From assembly GCF_900156405.1 (NCBI RefSeq), contig NZ_FTNN01000004.1, positions 93,029-157,028 of the forward strand: 64,000 nt of DNA, in the 5' to 3' direction. How positions within the stretch are numbered: position 1 is the first letter of the stretch; each line of letters starts with the position of its first letter. The position numbers and the translations under genes were made by a program. This document shows positions 28,313-36,523 of the stretch, in pieces. The notes under the pieces were generated by a model. The model was not told the DNA's origin and searched no databases. It saw only the letters and a list, made by a program, of their open reading frames with translations. This stretch comes from Shewanella morhuae. Lineage in GTDB: Bacteria; Pseudomonadota; Gammaproteobacteria; Enterobacterales; Shewanellaceae.

Positions 28313-29490
28313 TGAAGGCTCTTAATTTGAAGTGTATGTTATGGGCTGCCATTGGCTTAATGCTTATCGGCGGCTGCGATAAAGCGCCGTCAATGCAGAA
28401 CACTCAGCCAAAATCGATGGCCAATGTGGTAGGGAAGACCTCGGGTACTCAAGATGACCAGGCATACACCCCGGTTGTTCCTGGCTATAAATTTGAATTC
28501 CCGCGCGATCACTTAACACATAATGGTTTTCGACAAGAATGGTGGTATCTGACGGCTAATTTAACTACCGAAAAAGGAGAGCAACTCGGTGCCCAATGGA
28601 CACAATTTAGAGTTGCCCTTAAATCGTCCAAGCAATCAATAAAAGATACGCTGCCTAAAGACCAATCCACTTGGGCTACAGACCAACTGTATTTGGCCCA
28701 CAGCGCACTCACTTCAAGCACGACTCACCTTGCCCACGAAAAATGGTCACGCCGTCATAGCGAGTTTGCCGATGTGACATTAAACCCCTATCAAATCCGC
28801 CTCGATAACTGGCGCTGGCAGAGCGAGACTAATGCCTTATTCCCCGCCACATTAACGGTAGAAAATCCTGACTTTAGCTATCAACTAAAGCTCAATAGTC
28901 AAGCGCCACTGCAATACCAAGGCGATAACGGCTATAGCCTCAAAAGCCGCGATGGACAAGTCGCATCTTACTATTACAGCCAACCCTTTATTGAAATCAG
29001 CGGTGAAATTAGCCGTAATGGCAAAGTTGAGCGAGTCACGGGTCAAGGCTGGCTCGACAGGGAATGGAGTTCGCAGTTCCTCACTAAAACACAGCAAGGT
29101 TGGGATTGGTTCGCGCTCCGGTTAAACGATGGATCGACGCTGATGTTGTTTCAGTTACGGGATCAATCACCAACAGAGGCCGCTACCAATACCCCTATCT
29201 CGGCATTTTATAGCGCCAGAAGAATGTTTGCCGATGGCACGGGGCGTAATATCAATTCCACCGATAACCCCAATGACATTCAGATGACGCCGCTCAAATG
29301 GCAACATACCGTCAATGGCGATTACCCCGTCAGTTGGCAGGTTAGAATTCCCAGCGAGAATATCAATCTCACTATCACCCCACTTAATCCTAATAGCGCC
29401 ATGCCATTATCGACACCCTATTGGGAAGGCCCAGTACTACTCTCTGGCAGCCATACTGGCACAGGGTATATGGAACTGACGGGATATTGA
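28312..29490 (+). CDS. AttH/CrtC-like lipoprotein
   Basis: A 392-residue predicted lipoprotein with signal peptide and lipobox LMLIGGC (Cys near residue 21). The mature part has the hydroxyneurosporene synthase-like/AttH two-lipocalin fold, with FPRDHLTHNGFRQEWWYLTA near the N-terminus, GQGWLDREWSSQF in the middle and TPYWEGPVLLSG near the end. Homologues lie next to ABC exporters of this type and are thought to bind a hydrophobic molecule, but the ligand is unknown. The start overlaps the permease stop (TGATG), so the three genes are one translation-coupled operon. It is convergent with xdhC. Confidence 0.85.
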   Translation: MKALNLKCMLWAAIGLMLIGGCDKAPSMQNTQPKSMANVVGKTSGTQDDQAYTPVVPGYKFEFPRDHLTHNGFRQEWWYLTANLTTEKGEQLGAQWTQFRVALKSSKQSIKDTLPKDQSTWATDQLYLAHSALTSSTTHLAHEKWSRRHSEFADVTLNPYQIRLDNWRWQSETNALFPATLTVENPDFSYQLKLNSQAPLQYQGDNGYSLKSRDGQVASYYYSQPFIEISGEISRNGKVERVTGQGWLDREWSSQFLTKTQQGWDWFALRLNDGSTLMLFQLRDQSPTEAATNTPISAFYSARRMFADGTGRNINSTDNPNDIQMTPLKWQHTVNGDYPVSWQVRIPSENINLTITPLNPNSAMPLSTPYWEGPVLLSGSHTGTGYMELTGY

Positions 29491-29523
29491 GTGAATGACA
29501 AAATTTTGGGCATTTAAAAACAA

Positions 29524-30582
29524 TTAGATCATGCAACTAGAGCCGCTGTCGACACCAGTGCTTAGCTGTTGCTCTAACGTACCCAGAAGCAAGGGGCGGG
29601 TTGAAAGTGTGCCCAGATTTTTGACTCGCACAATATCGGCTAATATCGCTAGGGCAATTTCTGCCGGAGTTTTACTGCCAATAGCTAATCCTATCGGTGC
29701 ATGAATACGTAATAATTGATCTTTTGTCAGCTCACCAATACGTTCTAAACGTTCACGGCGTTTGGCGCTGTTACGTGTTGAACCCATAGCCCCGATATAA
29801 AATGCGGGGGTGTTAACCGCTTCCATCATCGTTAAGTCATCCATGCGCGGATCGTGAGTCAGGGCGACTATGGCGGTATTAGAATGGCAGCCATGTTGTT
29901 CCAGATATTTTGCAGGAAAGCTGTTGATCACATTCGTATTGGGTGGACATTGTTCAGCCAGCGTTGCCAATACATTTTCACGTGGCTCCAACAGCACAGT
30001 TTCAAACCCCAAAGCATGGGCAAACTCTAAACAGTAATGCGCTACAGGTGAGTAACCGGCCACTAACAGGCGCGGCGCGGCGGCAATACGAATCTCAATG
30101 TCGGGATGTTGGTAACTAATAGCAGTAGTCCCAGTTAACTCTTCGGGCACTATCGCGCTACAGGCTTCAGGCAATCGCAATTGTTTCCGCATAGCTTGAT
30201 AACCTTGCACGGCTTTAAGCTGCTGCTGTAGATAAAAAACGCTCTGCTCGCTTGCCGGAAGGTACTCCACCAATATCTCTAAAACCCCTCCACAGGGTAG
30301 TGATACATCGGGTGCCAATTCACCATCGCCATAACGGATCACTTGGCTGGGTTGTTGCCAGCGACCTTTCGCTATCTCACGAATAAAATGATCTTCTACA
30401 CAACCGCCAGACAAGGAGCCCACCTGTCGCCCATCTTGCATAGCTACCAATAAGGAGCCTGGTGAACGCGGTGATGAACCCCAAGTATGCAGCACGGTAC
30501 AAAGCCATACTGGGCTGGATTGCACCCAAATTGCGGCTTGTTGTAGTACTTTGGCATCTAATGGTTGGGAGAGATACGACAT
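29524..30582 (-). CDS. XdhC/CoxI-family molybdenum enzyme maturation factor
   Basis: A 352-residue XdhC-type protein. Members bind molybdenum cofactor, help add the terminal sulfur ligand and deliver it to xanthine dehydrogenase-family enzymes. The N-terminal XdhC_CoxI domain has WGSSPRSPGSLL and GSLSGGCVEDHF, with the conserved Cys in GGC. The C-terminal Rossmann-like domain (about residues 170-325) has LLVAGYSPVAHYCLEFAHAL, VALTHDPRMDD, YIGAMGSTRNS and IHAPIGLAIGSKTPAEIALA. It is immediately downstream of the molybdenum hydroxylase genes, its likely client. AGGAACTG before ATG is the ribosome site. Confidence 0.9.
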   Translation of the reverse strand: MSYLSQPLDAKVLQQAAIWVQSSPVWLCTVLHTWGSSPRSPGSLLVAMQDGRQVGSLSGGCVEDHFIREIAKGRWQQPSQVIRYGDGELAPDVSLPCGGVLEILVEYLPASEQSVFYLQQQLKAVQGYQAMRKQLRLPEACSAIVPEELTGTTAISYQHPDIEIRIAAAPRLLVAGYSPVAHYCLEFAHALGFETVLLEPRENVLATLAEQCPPNTNVINSFPAKYLEQHGCHSNTAIVALTHDPRMDDLTMMEAVNTPAFYIGAMGSTRNSAKRRERLERIGELTKDQLLRIHAPIGLAIGSKTPAEIALAILADIVRVKNLGTLSTRPLLLGTLEQQLSTGVDSGSSCMI

Positions 30583-30600
30583 GAACAGTTCCTGTATAAA

Positions 30601-30629
30601 AGTAAACGGCGTTAACGCTACCGTTTACT
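30601..30629 (-). terminator. Hairpin upstream of xdhC
   Basis: AGTAAACGG/CCGTTTACT, a 9-bp stem. On the minus strand it is followed by TTTTAT. It is the second of two hairpins between the hydroxylase operon and xdhC. Confidence 0.55.
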
Positions 30630-30645
30630 TCATAAGAATATAAAT

Positions 30646-30670
30646 AAGGCCCGCATTAACTACGGGCCTT
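30646..30670 (-). terminator. Terminator after the hydroxylase operon
   Basis: AAGGCCCG/CGGGCCTT, an 8-bp stem, followed on the minus strand by TATTTATATT. It begins five bases after the large-subunit stop. Confidence 0.65.
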
Positions 30671-30674
30671 TGGA

Positions 30675-32981
30675 TTACGCTTTAGTCAATGCGGCTTTAA
30701 CATCATTCGCAGTCATTGGGATTTTACGTAGCCGTACACCAATGGCTTGATAAATCGCATTAGCAATGGCGGGCGCAACGGGTGTGACCGCCGGCTCACC
30801 CAAGCCTGATGGTGCATAAGGGCTGACGATAAATTCAACATTGATCGCAGGTGTTTGGCCAATACGCAATGGTGTATAGCTGTCAAAATTCGAATCTTTG
30901 AACTTGCCATTAACCAGCTCAGTCCCCTCATAAAGTGCCATCGATAAGCCCCATAAAGCAGCACCCTGACACTGGGCTTGCGCGCCATTAGGATCAACGA
31001 TAATGCCCGCATCCACGACCACTTGCAGTTTTTCTACATGCACAAGTCCGGTGCTTTTATCAACCCGAACTTGCGCAGCAACGGCAACCCAAGTGGGCAT
31101 ATCACGCTCTTGTCCAAAGGTCGAGGCTATCCCCATACCACTGCCTTCAGGTAAAGCAGTTCCCCAACCAATCATCTCGGCAGCTTTTTGCAATACCGCA
31201 GCTTGGCGCGCGGCGCCACCAGAGGCAATTGGACCGCTGCCAGCATTACGGCCTTGTGCGGTCAATAGTGCTAAACGAAATGCTAAGGGATCTTTACCCG
31301 CATGGTGCGCGGCTTCATCCATAAAGCTTTCGAGCGCCCAATTGGTCCACCCTGGGCCAACTGAACGCAACCAACCGGGGCGGAATGAGGCATTAGCAAG
31401 ATCGTTAGAGACTGCTCTCACCTTTTGTGCGCCAACACTGTACCAATGATCGGCGCCAGCAATAGAGAATGGATCAAACGATTGACCATTTACCCCTTTA
31501 GGCATAAAGACAGGGATCATCACCTCGGTCGGCCAACCCGCAGTTGCATGATGTTCCATTGCAATAACTGTTTTATCGGCGTTAAAGGCCATTTTCAGTT
31601 GTTGCACAGAAGCCGAGCGCGGACTATCAAACTGCAAATCTTGTGCGCGCGTAAACACCAACTTAACCGGCTTGCCCCCCAGAGCTTTAGACACCAGCGC
31701 GGCAGGCACTGTGTAGTCACCGTTAAGACGACGACCAAAACCACCACCGAGCATATAAGCGCGAATAAGAATGTTATCTTCCGCGACACCTAGCGCTGCT
31801 GCCAATACCGAGGTCGTTAACGACTGCCACTGACAACCTGAATGGATTTCCCATATACCATCTTCGTTCTGAAACACCAGCGCATTGAGCGGTTCCATCT
31901 GCGCGTGTAACACAGTGCTGGTCAGATATTCATACTCTATAGTCGATGCGGCTTGGCTAAACACTGGCTCAGTGTTGACATCGCCCGTATCAAGAATGGC
32001 GCCTTTACTGCTGTCTTTTAGCAGCTCACGGCCGTGGTTGATAATATCGACCTCTGACACATTAGCCGCAGCGCCTGCTTGCCAACTGACTTTGACTAAC
32101 GCAGCAGCTTTATGCGCGGCGTAATAGCTGTCGGCAATAACAACAAGCCAGCCAGGTACCGTCTGACTTGGATCTTCAAGCACTAATGTTTGCTGATAAC
32201 CTTTAACCGCTTTGGCAGCTGAGTCATCCATTGCCGTCACAGTTGAGCCATAACGAGTCGGCGGCAAAATAGGGGCAGCGTAAACCATACCGTCGATTTT
32301 GGCATCAATACCAAATACGGTCTTACCGGTAGTTTTATTGCTGATATCGAGCGACGTTACCTGCTTGCCAACTAATTTCAAATCGTCATTAGGCTTAAGC
32401 GGCAACGCTTTAAGCTCTGCTTCAGTGAACTGGCGATTCACCCCTGCGGCAATGAGATCACCATAGCTAATCTCTTTGTTACCACAGATAACTTTGCCGT
32501 TACTGGCGTGGCATTTACCCACAGGTACAGCCCATTTTTTGGCAGCCGCTTCAAGTAATGCTGTGCGACCCGCAGCACCTGCCTGACGGTATACTGACCA
32601 ACTTTGTGACACAGACCAGCTGCCACCTGTGACCATTAAGCCCCATTTTTTATTACTATCAACGTGGACAATTTCTACATCGTCCCAATTGGCTTCTAGC
32701 TCATCGGCTAAAATGCGAGCGATGGAGGTACCCACATGCTGGCCCATTTCGGCGCGAATAATATTGACCTTGATTTTGCCTTTAGCATCAATCGAATACC
32801 ATAATGATGGTTCATACAGCGAGCCGTTATCGGGTAATAGTGCCCCACCTTCAGTAGCAGGGTCCATCGCACTCCAAGACGTACGCGGAAAACCAAAACT
32901 CACACCCACTGCGGTCATCGCAATTAAAAAACCTCGGCGTGTCATGCCAGAATCTTTATTTTTATTAGGCAATCTTGACAT
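30675..32981 (-). CDS. Molybdopterin-binding large subunit, IorB/aldehyde dehydrogenase type
   Basis: A 768-residue xanthine oxidase-family large subunit that should carry the molybdopterin cofactor and hydroxylate an aldehyde or N-heterocycle. The N-terminus has a twin-arginine signal ([14 protein letters not shown], residues 13-26) ending near RTSWSA, so the folded complex is exported to the periplasm. Segments typical of IorB-like proteins include [38 protein letters not shown] and [20 protein letters not shown]. The gene starts at ATG 32981 after a GGAGG ribosome site and overlaps the 2Fe-2S subunit gene by 17 bases. The true substrate cannot be read from the sequence. Confidence 0.88.
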   Translation of the reverse strand: MSRLPNKNKDSGMTRRGFLIAMTAVGVSFGFPRTSWSAMDPATEGGALLPDNGSLYEPSLWYSIDAKGKIKVNIIRAEMGQHVGTSIARILADELEANWDDVEIVHVDSNKKWGLMVTGGSWSVSQSWSVYRQAGAAGRTALLEAAAKKWAVPVGKCHASNGKVICGNKEISYGDLIAAGVNRQFTEAELKALPLKPNDDLKLVGKQVTSLDISNKTTGKTVFGIDAKIDGMVYAAPILPPTRYGSTVTAMDDSAAKAVKGYQQTLVLEDPSQTVPGWLVVIADSYYAAHKAAALVKVSWQAGAAANVSEVDIINHGRELLKDSSKGAILDTGDVNTEPVFSQAASTIEYEYLTSTVLHAQMEPLNALVFQNEDGIWEIHSGCQWQSLTTSVLAAALGVAEDNILIRAYMLGGGFGRRLNGDYTVPAALVSKALGGKPVKLVFTRAQDLQFDSPRSASVQQLKMAFNADKTVIAMEHHATAGWPTEVMIPVFMPKGVNGQSFDPFSIAGADHWYSVGAQKVRAVSNDLANASFRPGWLRSVGPGWTNWALESFMDEAAHHAGKDPLAFRLALLTAQGRNAGSGPIASGGAARQAAVLQKAAEMIGWGTALPEGSGMGIASTFGQERDMPTWVAVAAQVRVDKSTGLVHVEKLQVVVDAGIIVDPNGAQAQCQGAALWGLSMALYEGTELVNGKFKDSNFDSYTPLRIGQTPAINVEFIVSPYAPSGLGEPAVTPVAPAIANAIYQAIGVRLRKIPMTANDVKAALTKA

Positions 32982-33444
32982 GGCTGGCCTCCTTCATTGA
33001 ATCAGCAGCTTCGTGAATCGCTTCGCGAATACGCACATAAGTCATGCAGCGGCATAGATTACCGCTCATCACTGCATCAATCTCTGCATCCGTTGGCTGT
33101 GGAATGTCTTTCAACAGCGCCGCAGCCTGCATAATTTGCCCAGACTGACAGTAACCACATTGTGGTACCTGATGTTTCTGCCAAGATATCTGCAATGGGT
33201 GAGCCCCTGTTTCAGATAAGCCTTCAATCGTGGTAATGCTAGCACCTTCAACGGCAGAAATAGGCGTCACACAAGAGCGCGTCGCCCGGCCACCGACATG
33301 CACAGTACAGGCTCCACAAGTGCCAATACCGCAACCAAATTTGGTGCCAGTCATATCCAGTTCATCACGGATAACCCACAACAGCGGGGTTTCTCCGTCT
33401 ACATCGGCAGCTACAGGCTTGCCATTCAAAATAAATTTAGCCAT
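32965..33444 (-). CDS. 2Fe-2S small subunit, IorA type
   Basis: A 159-residue iron-sulfur subunit. The plant-ferredoxin-type cluster site is [15 protein letters not shown] with a further Cys in TRSCVTP. The second cluster is held by QCGYCQSGQ and [14 protein letters not shown]. It passes electrons from the molybdenum subunit to the cytochrome. It has no export signal of its own and would travel as a partner of the Tat-borne large subunit. GGGAGAAG before ATG is the ribosome site. It lies 18 bases after the cytochrome gene and overlaps the large-subunit gene. Confidence 0.93.
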   Translation of the reverse strand: MAKFILNGKPVAADVDGETPLLWVIRDELDMTGTKFGCGIGTCGACTVHVGGRATRSCVTPISAVEGASITTIEGLSETGAHPLQISWQKHQVPQCGYCQSGQIMQAAALLKDIPQPTDAEIDAVMSGNLCRCMTYVRIREAIHEAADSMKEASHVKIA

Positions 33445-33462
33445 TGCTCACTTCTCCCGTGA

Positions 33463-34758
33463 TTAATGTTCAAAGCGTGGTTGAAGACGGATCTCAGCCA
33501 CTTTTTGTTTTAGGTTAGGCCAAGGTTGTTCACCGGCAGATTGACGTAGATAGGTTGCAATCGCAGTTATATCTTCATCTGATAATGCGTCACGGAACGC
33601 AGGCATAACCACCCCTGTGATACCTTGATTAGCACGGAAACCGTCAAGCGTGACATTAATAAGATTCGTAGGATCATCCAAATGCAGTGCACTGCCTAAT
33701 GCCAGTAGTGGGCGCCCTTTGTTAAGCTCGTTACTACTGTAATGGCACGACTGACAAGAAATCGCATATAAGCGAGCACCATTATCAATACGCGGATCAG
33801 GCAGCTGTTGTGACTCTAGAGCCGCCTTAAGCTCTGGGCTACTGGCAGGATTATCACTGTGATTGCCCGCAAGTGCGCCAAAATAAACACTAATCGCCTT
33901 GAGATCACTATCAGACAGTGCCGATAAACCCGCATGCACAACAGGCGCCATCGGGCCCGCCGCACTGCCGTGGAAAGAAGAATTACCAGTACGTAGGTAC
34001 TCATCAAAATCAGCAGCGCGCCACTTCAATGGTGCCTTACTGCTAGCGGTCAACGATGGCGCAATCCAACCATCAATAGCGGCTCCGCTGTACATTTGGT
34101 CACGTTTTTCACCACCAAGCGCATTACGTGGTGTATGACATGCCCCGCAGTGAGCAACGCCTTGTGCGAGATAAGCACCACGGTTCCATTCTGCTGATTC
34201 ATCGACTTGCGATTTAAACAGGGTGGTGTCGGCAAACAACAGTTTCCAACCCGACTGCAAGAAACGAATATTTAGTGGAAACGGGATACCGTTATCGGTT
34301 TTTTGCTGACTAACAGCTGGGACTGACGACATGATATAAGCATAAACTGCCTTAATATCTTCATCAGTCATCTTATTAAAATGCTCGTATGGAAATGCTG
34401 GCAGCAAGTGGTGCCCATCACGGCTCACGCCGGTTCGCATCGCACGAATAAATGCTTCTTCTGACCAATTGCCGATACCGGTCTGAACGTCAGGGGTAAT
34501 ATTACTGGAGTAGATAGTGCCAAAATCAGTGTGCATCTCGTAATTACCTGCATACGGAGATCCACCTGGCGTGGTATGGCAAGTGCTACAGTAACCTGCG
34601 GCGGCCAGCACTTTACCTTGCGCAATCACATCTGCAGCAAACTGGTCTTTGACGGGTGGCGTTATCGGTGCCATCGATGGATGCCAAGCATAAATGCTAA
34701 AAGCGCCCACAGCGACGATAGCAGCAATAAACACGCTATATAAACTGCGTTTACGCAT
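33463..34758 (-). CDS. Three-heme periplasmic cytochrome c
   Basis: A 431-residue c-type cytochrome with three CxxCH heme sites: CSTCH (57-61), CGACH (near 205) and CQSCH (near 335). Likely axial Met residues lie in nearby segments. Residues 5-25 form a membrane anchor or signal (YSVFIAAIVAVGAFSIY). The three-heme plan is that of the cytochrome subunit of alcohol and aldehyde dehydrogenases of acetic acid bacteria. Here it should accept electrons from the IorA/IorB-like subunits and pass them to the respiratory chain. The start at ATG 34758 has a GAGG ribosome site nine bases upstream; the frame is open to 34818. It is the first gene of the operon. Confidence 0.9.
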   Translation of the reverse strand: MRKRSLYSVFIAAIVAVGAFSIYAWHPSMAPITPPVKDQFAADVIAQGKVLAAAGYCSTCHTTPGGSPYAGNYEMHTDFGTIYSSNITPDVQTGIGNWSEEAFIRAMRTGVSRDGHHLLPAFPYEHFNKMTDEDIKAVYAYIMSSVPAVSQQKTDNGIPFPLNIRFLQSGWKLLFADTTLFKSQVDESAEWNRGAYLAQGVAHCGACHTPRNALGGEKRDQMYSGAAIDGWIAPSLTASSKAPLKWRAADFDEYLRTGNSSFHGSAAGPMAPVVHAGLSALSDSDLKAISVYFGALAGNHSDNPASSPELKAALESQQLPDPRIDNGARLYAISCQSCHYSSNELNKGRPLLALGSALHLDDPTNLINVTLDGFRANQGITGVVMPAFRDALSDEDITAIATYLRQSAGEQPWPNLKQKVAEIRLQPRFEH

Positions 34759-34895
34759 ATTACATTGCCTCATTGTTTTTTGGTTTTTAATGGAAAAAAG
34801 ACGAGGCAAAAACCTCACATTCCGTTTATAAATATCACTTGGTTATGTTTGCACGAATAAATGCTGACGATCGCGCTCACAAAATACCCGTAAAC

Positions 34896-34927
34896 TGTGA
34901 TCAAATTTACAAAACTACACTAGTGTA
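34896..34927 (-). promoter_or_regulatory. CRP-like site and 12-bp palindrome upstream of the cytochrome operon
   Basis: TGTGA-N6-TTACA at 34896-34911 matches the CRP consensus TGTGA-N6-TCACA with one mismatch. A perfect palindrome TACACTAGTGTA follows at 34916-34927. Both lie 140-170 bases before the cytochrome ATG. CRP control of respiratory genes is common in Shewanella, but binding here is a guess. The rest of 34759-35213 shows nothing recognisable. Confidence 0.4.
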
Positions 34928-35213
34928 AACCTATACTCCCTTAGCCGCTAAGAGTAATGCCCATAACGGGTGATTTGTTTAATGATAGATGAAGAAACAC
35001 GCAACGATAATTGGCAGCGCCCCACGGTTTTATCAGTACGTGAGCCACGTGTTCGAGTAAATCAAAGATAAATATAGTTATATTTTATTGCAGACGAAAA
35101 AATCAGCCATTTTATTGCTAAGCGATACTTTCTGATAAAGGAGGTTAAGTCGAGTTTTAGCAGATGAGGTAACAACAATAAGGAACAAAAATACTTTAAA
35201 TAGAAAACAGAAA

Positions 35214-35238
35214 ATAAAAACCCAGCCTAGGCTGGGTT
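35214..35238 (-). terminator. Terminator overlapping the stop of the small gene
   Basis: AACCCAGCC-TA-GGCTGGGTT is a 9-bp near-perfect palindrome. On the minus strand it is followed by TTTTTATTTT. The TAG stop of the 50-codon gene lies in its centre (35227-35229). Confidence 0.85.
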
Positions 35239-35379
35239 GACTTGCGGTTTTGCTTTATGCAAAACACCCACCGGCGCCGCTTTAATAACCTGCGACACTT
35301 TTGCTGCTTCTACCTCTTTTGTCACAGGCATAGCCGCCTGCCACAAAGCACTTACCCATAAACTTGAAGTGGATTTCAT
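35227..35379 (-). CDS. Small 50-residue protein of unknown function
   Basis: ATG 35379 follows an AGGGGA ribosome site by seven bases. The frame encodes 50 residues beginning MKSTSSLWVSALWQAAMPVT and ending with a Lys/Ala/Val-rich tail (KVSQVIKAAPVGVLHKAKPQ, then VNPA). There is no clear signal peptide or membrane span, though residues 7-17 are mildly hydrophobic. The stop codon sits inside a strong terminator, which supports a real transcript. It is divergent from the LysR gene at 35473, with 93 bases between, so LysR may control it. I recognise no family. Confidence 0.6.
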   Translation of the reverse strand: MKSTSSLWVSALWQAAMPVTKEVEAAKVSQVIKAAPVGVLHKAKPQVNPA

Positions 35380-35447
35380 CGGTATTCCCCTATTTTGTTA
35401 ACAAGGTCAAAGTAATACTCGAGCCATGATTAGTAAAATGAATAAAT

Positions 35448-35460
35448 TCCATAATATGGA
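35448..35460 (+). promoter_or_regulatory. Dyad before the LysR gene
   Basis: TCCATA-A-TATGGA is a 6-bp inverted repeat centred on 35454, with another TTCCAT right after it. It lies 13-25 bases before the LysR ATG and 69 bases from the divergent small gene. It is a plausible autoregulatory LysR site. Confidence 0.4.
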
Positions 35461-35472
35461 TTCCATTTAAGC

Positions 35473-36360
35473 ATGAATATTCCAATCAAGACCTTACAGT
35501 GTTTTTTAACCTTAGTGGAAACAGAAAACTTTACCCGCGCCGCGCAAAAATGTTTTATTACCCAGCCCACACTGAGCAAAATGATCCAAAGGCTGGAGGA
35601 AAGCCTAGGCGAAACCTTGCTTATCCGTAATAACCAGAAGGTAGTATTAACTCAAGCGGGGCAGCTATTTGAACACAGTGCGCGGGAAATTCTAGGCCAA
35701 TGGCATCGACTGCAAGAGGACATGAGTAATCTGAGCGGCCTAAAGTCTGGGCGATTACGCTTAGGTGTATGCCCTATGATGAGTAGCCTTATCATTGGTT
35801 TACTCACCAGCTATCGTAAGCGTTATCCTGGGGTTGAGCTGCAAATGTATGAGTACGGTGGATTTGGCTGCGAACAAGCCCTACTCAATAACAGCCTTGA
35901 TATCGCCTTTACTGCACTACCAACAACCCATGAGGTGCAGCTCGTCAATCAACCACTGACTAAGTATCCTTTACTTGCTTGTCTGCCAGAGGGACATCCC
36001 TTAGCCGAGAAAGACCACTTAAATTGGCAGGACTTTGAACCCTATCCTTTCATTCTCTATAACGAAGATTTCTCACTCGCGAAACTGATTAATCGCCTCA
36101 GCCGTAAAGCAGGTGTACAGCTTAATATCGCCTTTCGCAGTGGCCAATGGGATTTTCTTGCTGCTATGGTTGAAGCAGACATGGGCGTAGCGATTTTACC
36201 TGAGCCAATTTGTAATCGATTAAACGCTAGTAAATTAATATTTAAACCAATGCAACCCGCTATGACATGGGATCTCGCGCTTATTTGGCGGCAAAATTTA
36301 CCCTTAACCCCTGCGGCTAGCGCTTTACTCGAATTGAGTAAACAAAAAATTGAGCACTGA
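35473..36360 (+). CDS. LysR-family transcription regulator
   Basis: A 295-residue LysR-type regulator. The N-terminal winged helix-turn-helix (residues 4-63) includes FLTLVETENFTRAAQKCFIT and PTLSKMIQRLEESLGETLL. The C-terminal effector domain (about 90-290) has the periplasmic-binding-protein fold, with SGRLRLGVCPMMSSLIIGLL and ADMGVAILPEPIC. It is divergent from the 50-codon gene, with the molybdenum hydroxylase operon beyond that. Either could be its target; the effector is unknown. A terminator follows. Confidence 0.88.
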   Translation: MNIPIKTLQCFLTLVETENFTRAAQKCFITQPTLSKMIQRLEESLGETLLIRNNQKVVLTQAGQLFEHSAREILGQWHRLQEDMSNLSGLKSGRLRLGVCPMMSSLIIGLLTSYRKRYPGVELQMYEYGGFGCEQALLNNSLDIAFTALPTTHEVQLVNQPLTKYPLLACLPEGHPLAEKDHLNWQDFEPYPFILYNEDFSLAKLINRLSRKAGVQLNIAFRSGQWDFLAAMVEADMGVAILPEPICNRLNASKLIFKPMQPAMTWDLALIWRQNLPLTPAASALLELSKQKIEH

Positions 36361-36450
36361 GAAGTCGCACCACAACAAACGTTAGATAAACAGGGTCAAG
36401 GTTGAACTTGGTCATTAGTCGCACGTGGTTTATCTAAATGTCGTCCATAA

Positions 36451-36488
36451 AAAAACCGCTGTTAGCCTTAGGGCCAACAGCGGTTTTT
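36451..36488. terminator. Bidirectional terminator, LysR gene / EF-G 2
   Basis: A 13-bp stem AAAAACCGCTGTT/AACAGCGGTTTTT with a 12-base loop, between convergent genes. A and T tracts lie on both sides. Confidence 0.9.
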
Positions 36489-36523
36489 ATTCACTAACTA
36501 AATTAGCGAATAGAAGGTAAGAA

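Noticed and set aside
31003..31449. A 148-codon open frame antisense to the molybdopterin subunit gene
   Set aside because: It is a shadow of the large-subunit codon pattern on the opposite strand, without a start signal or recognisable motifs.
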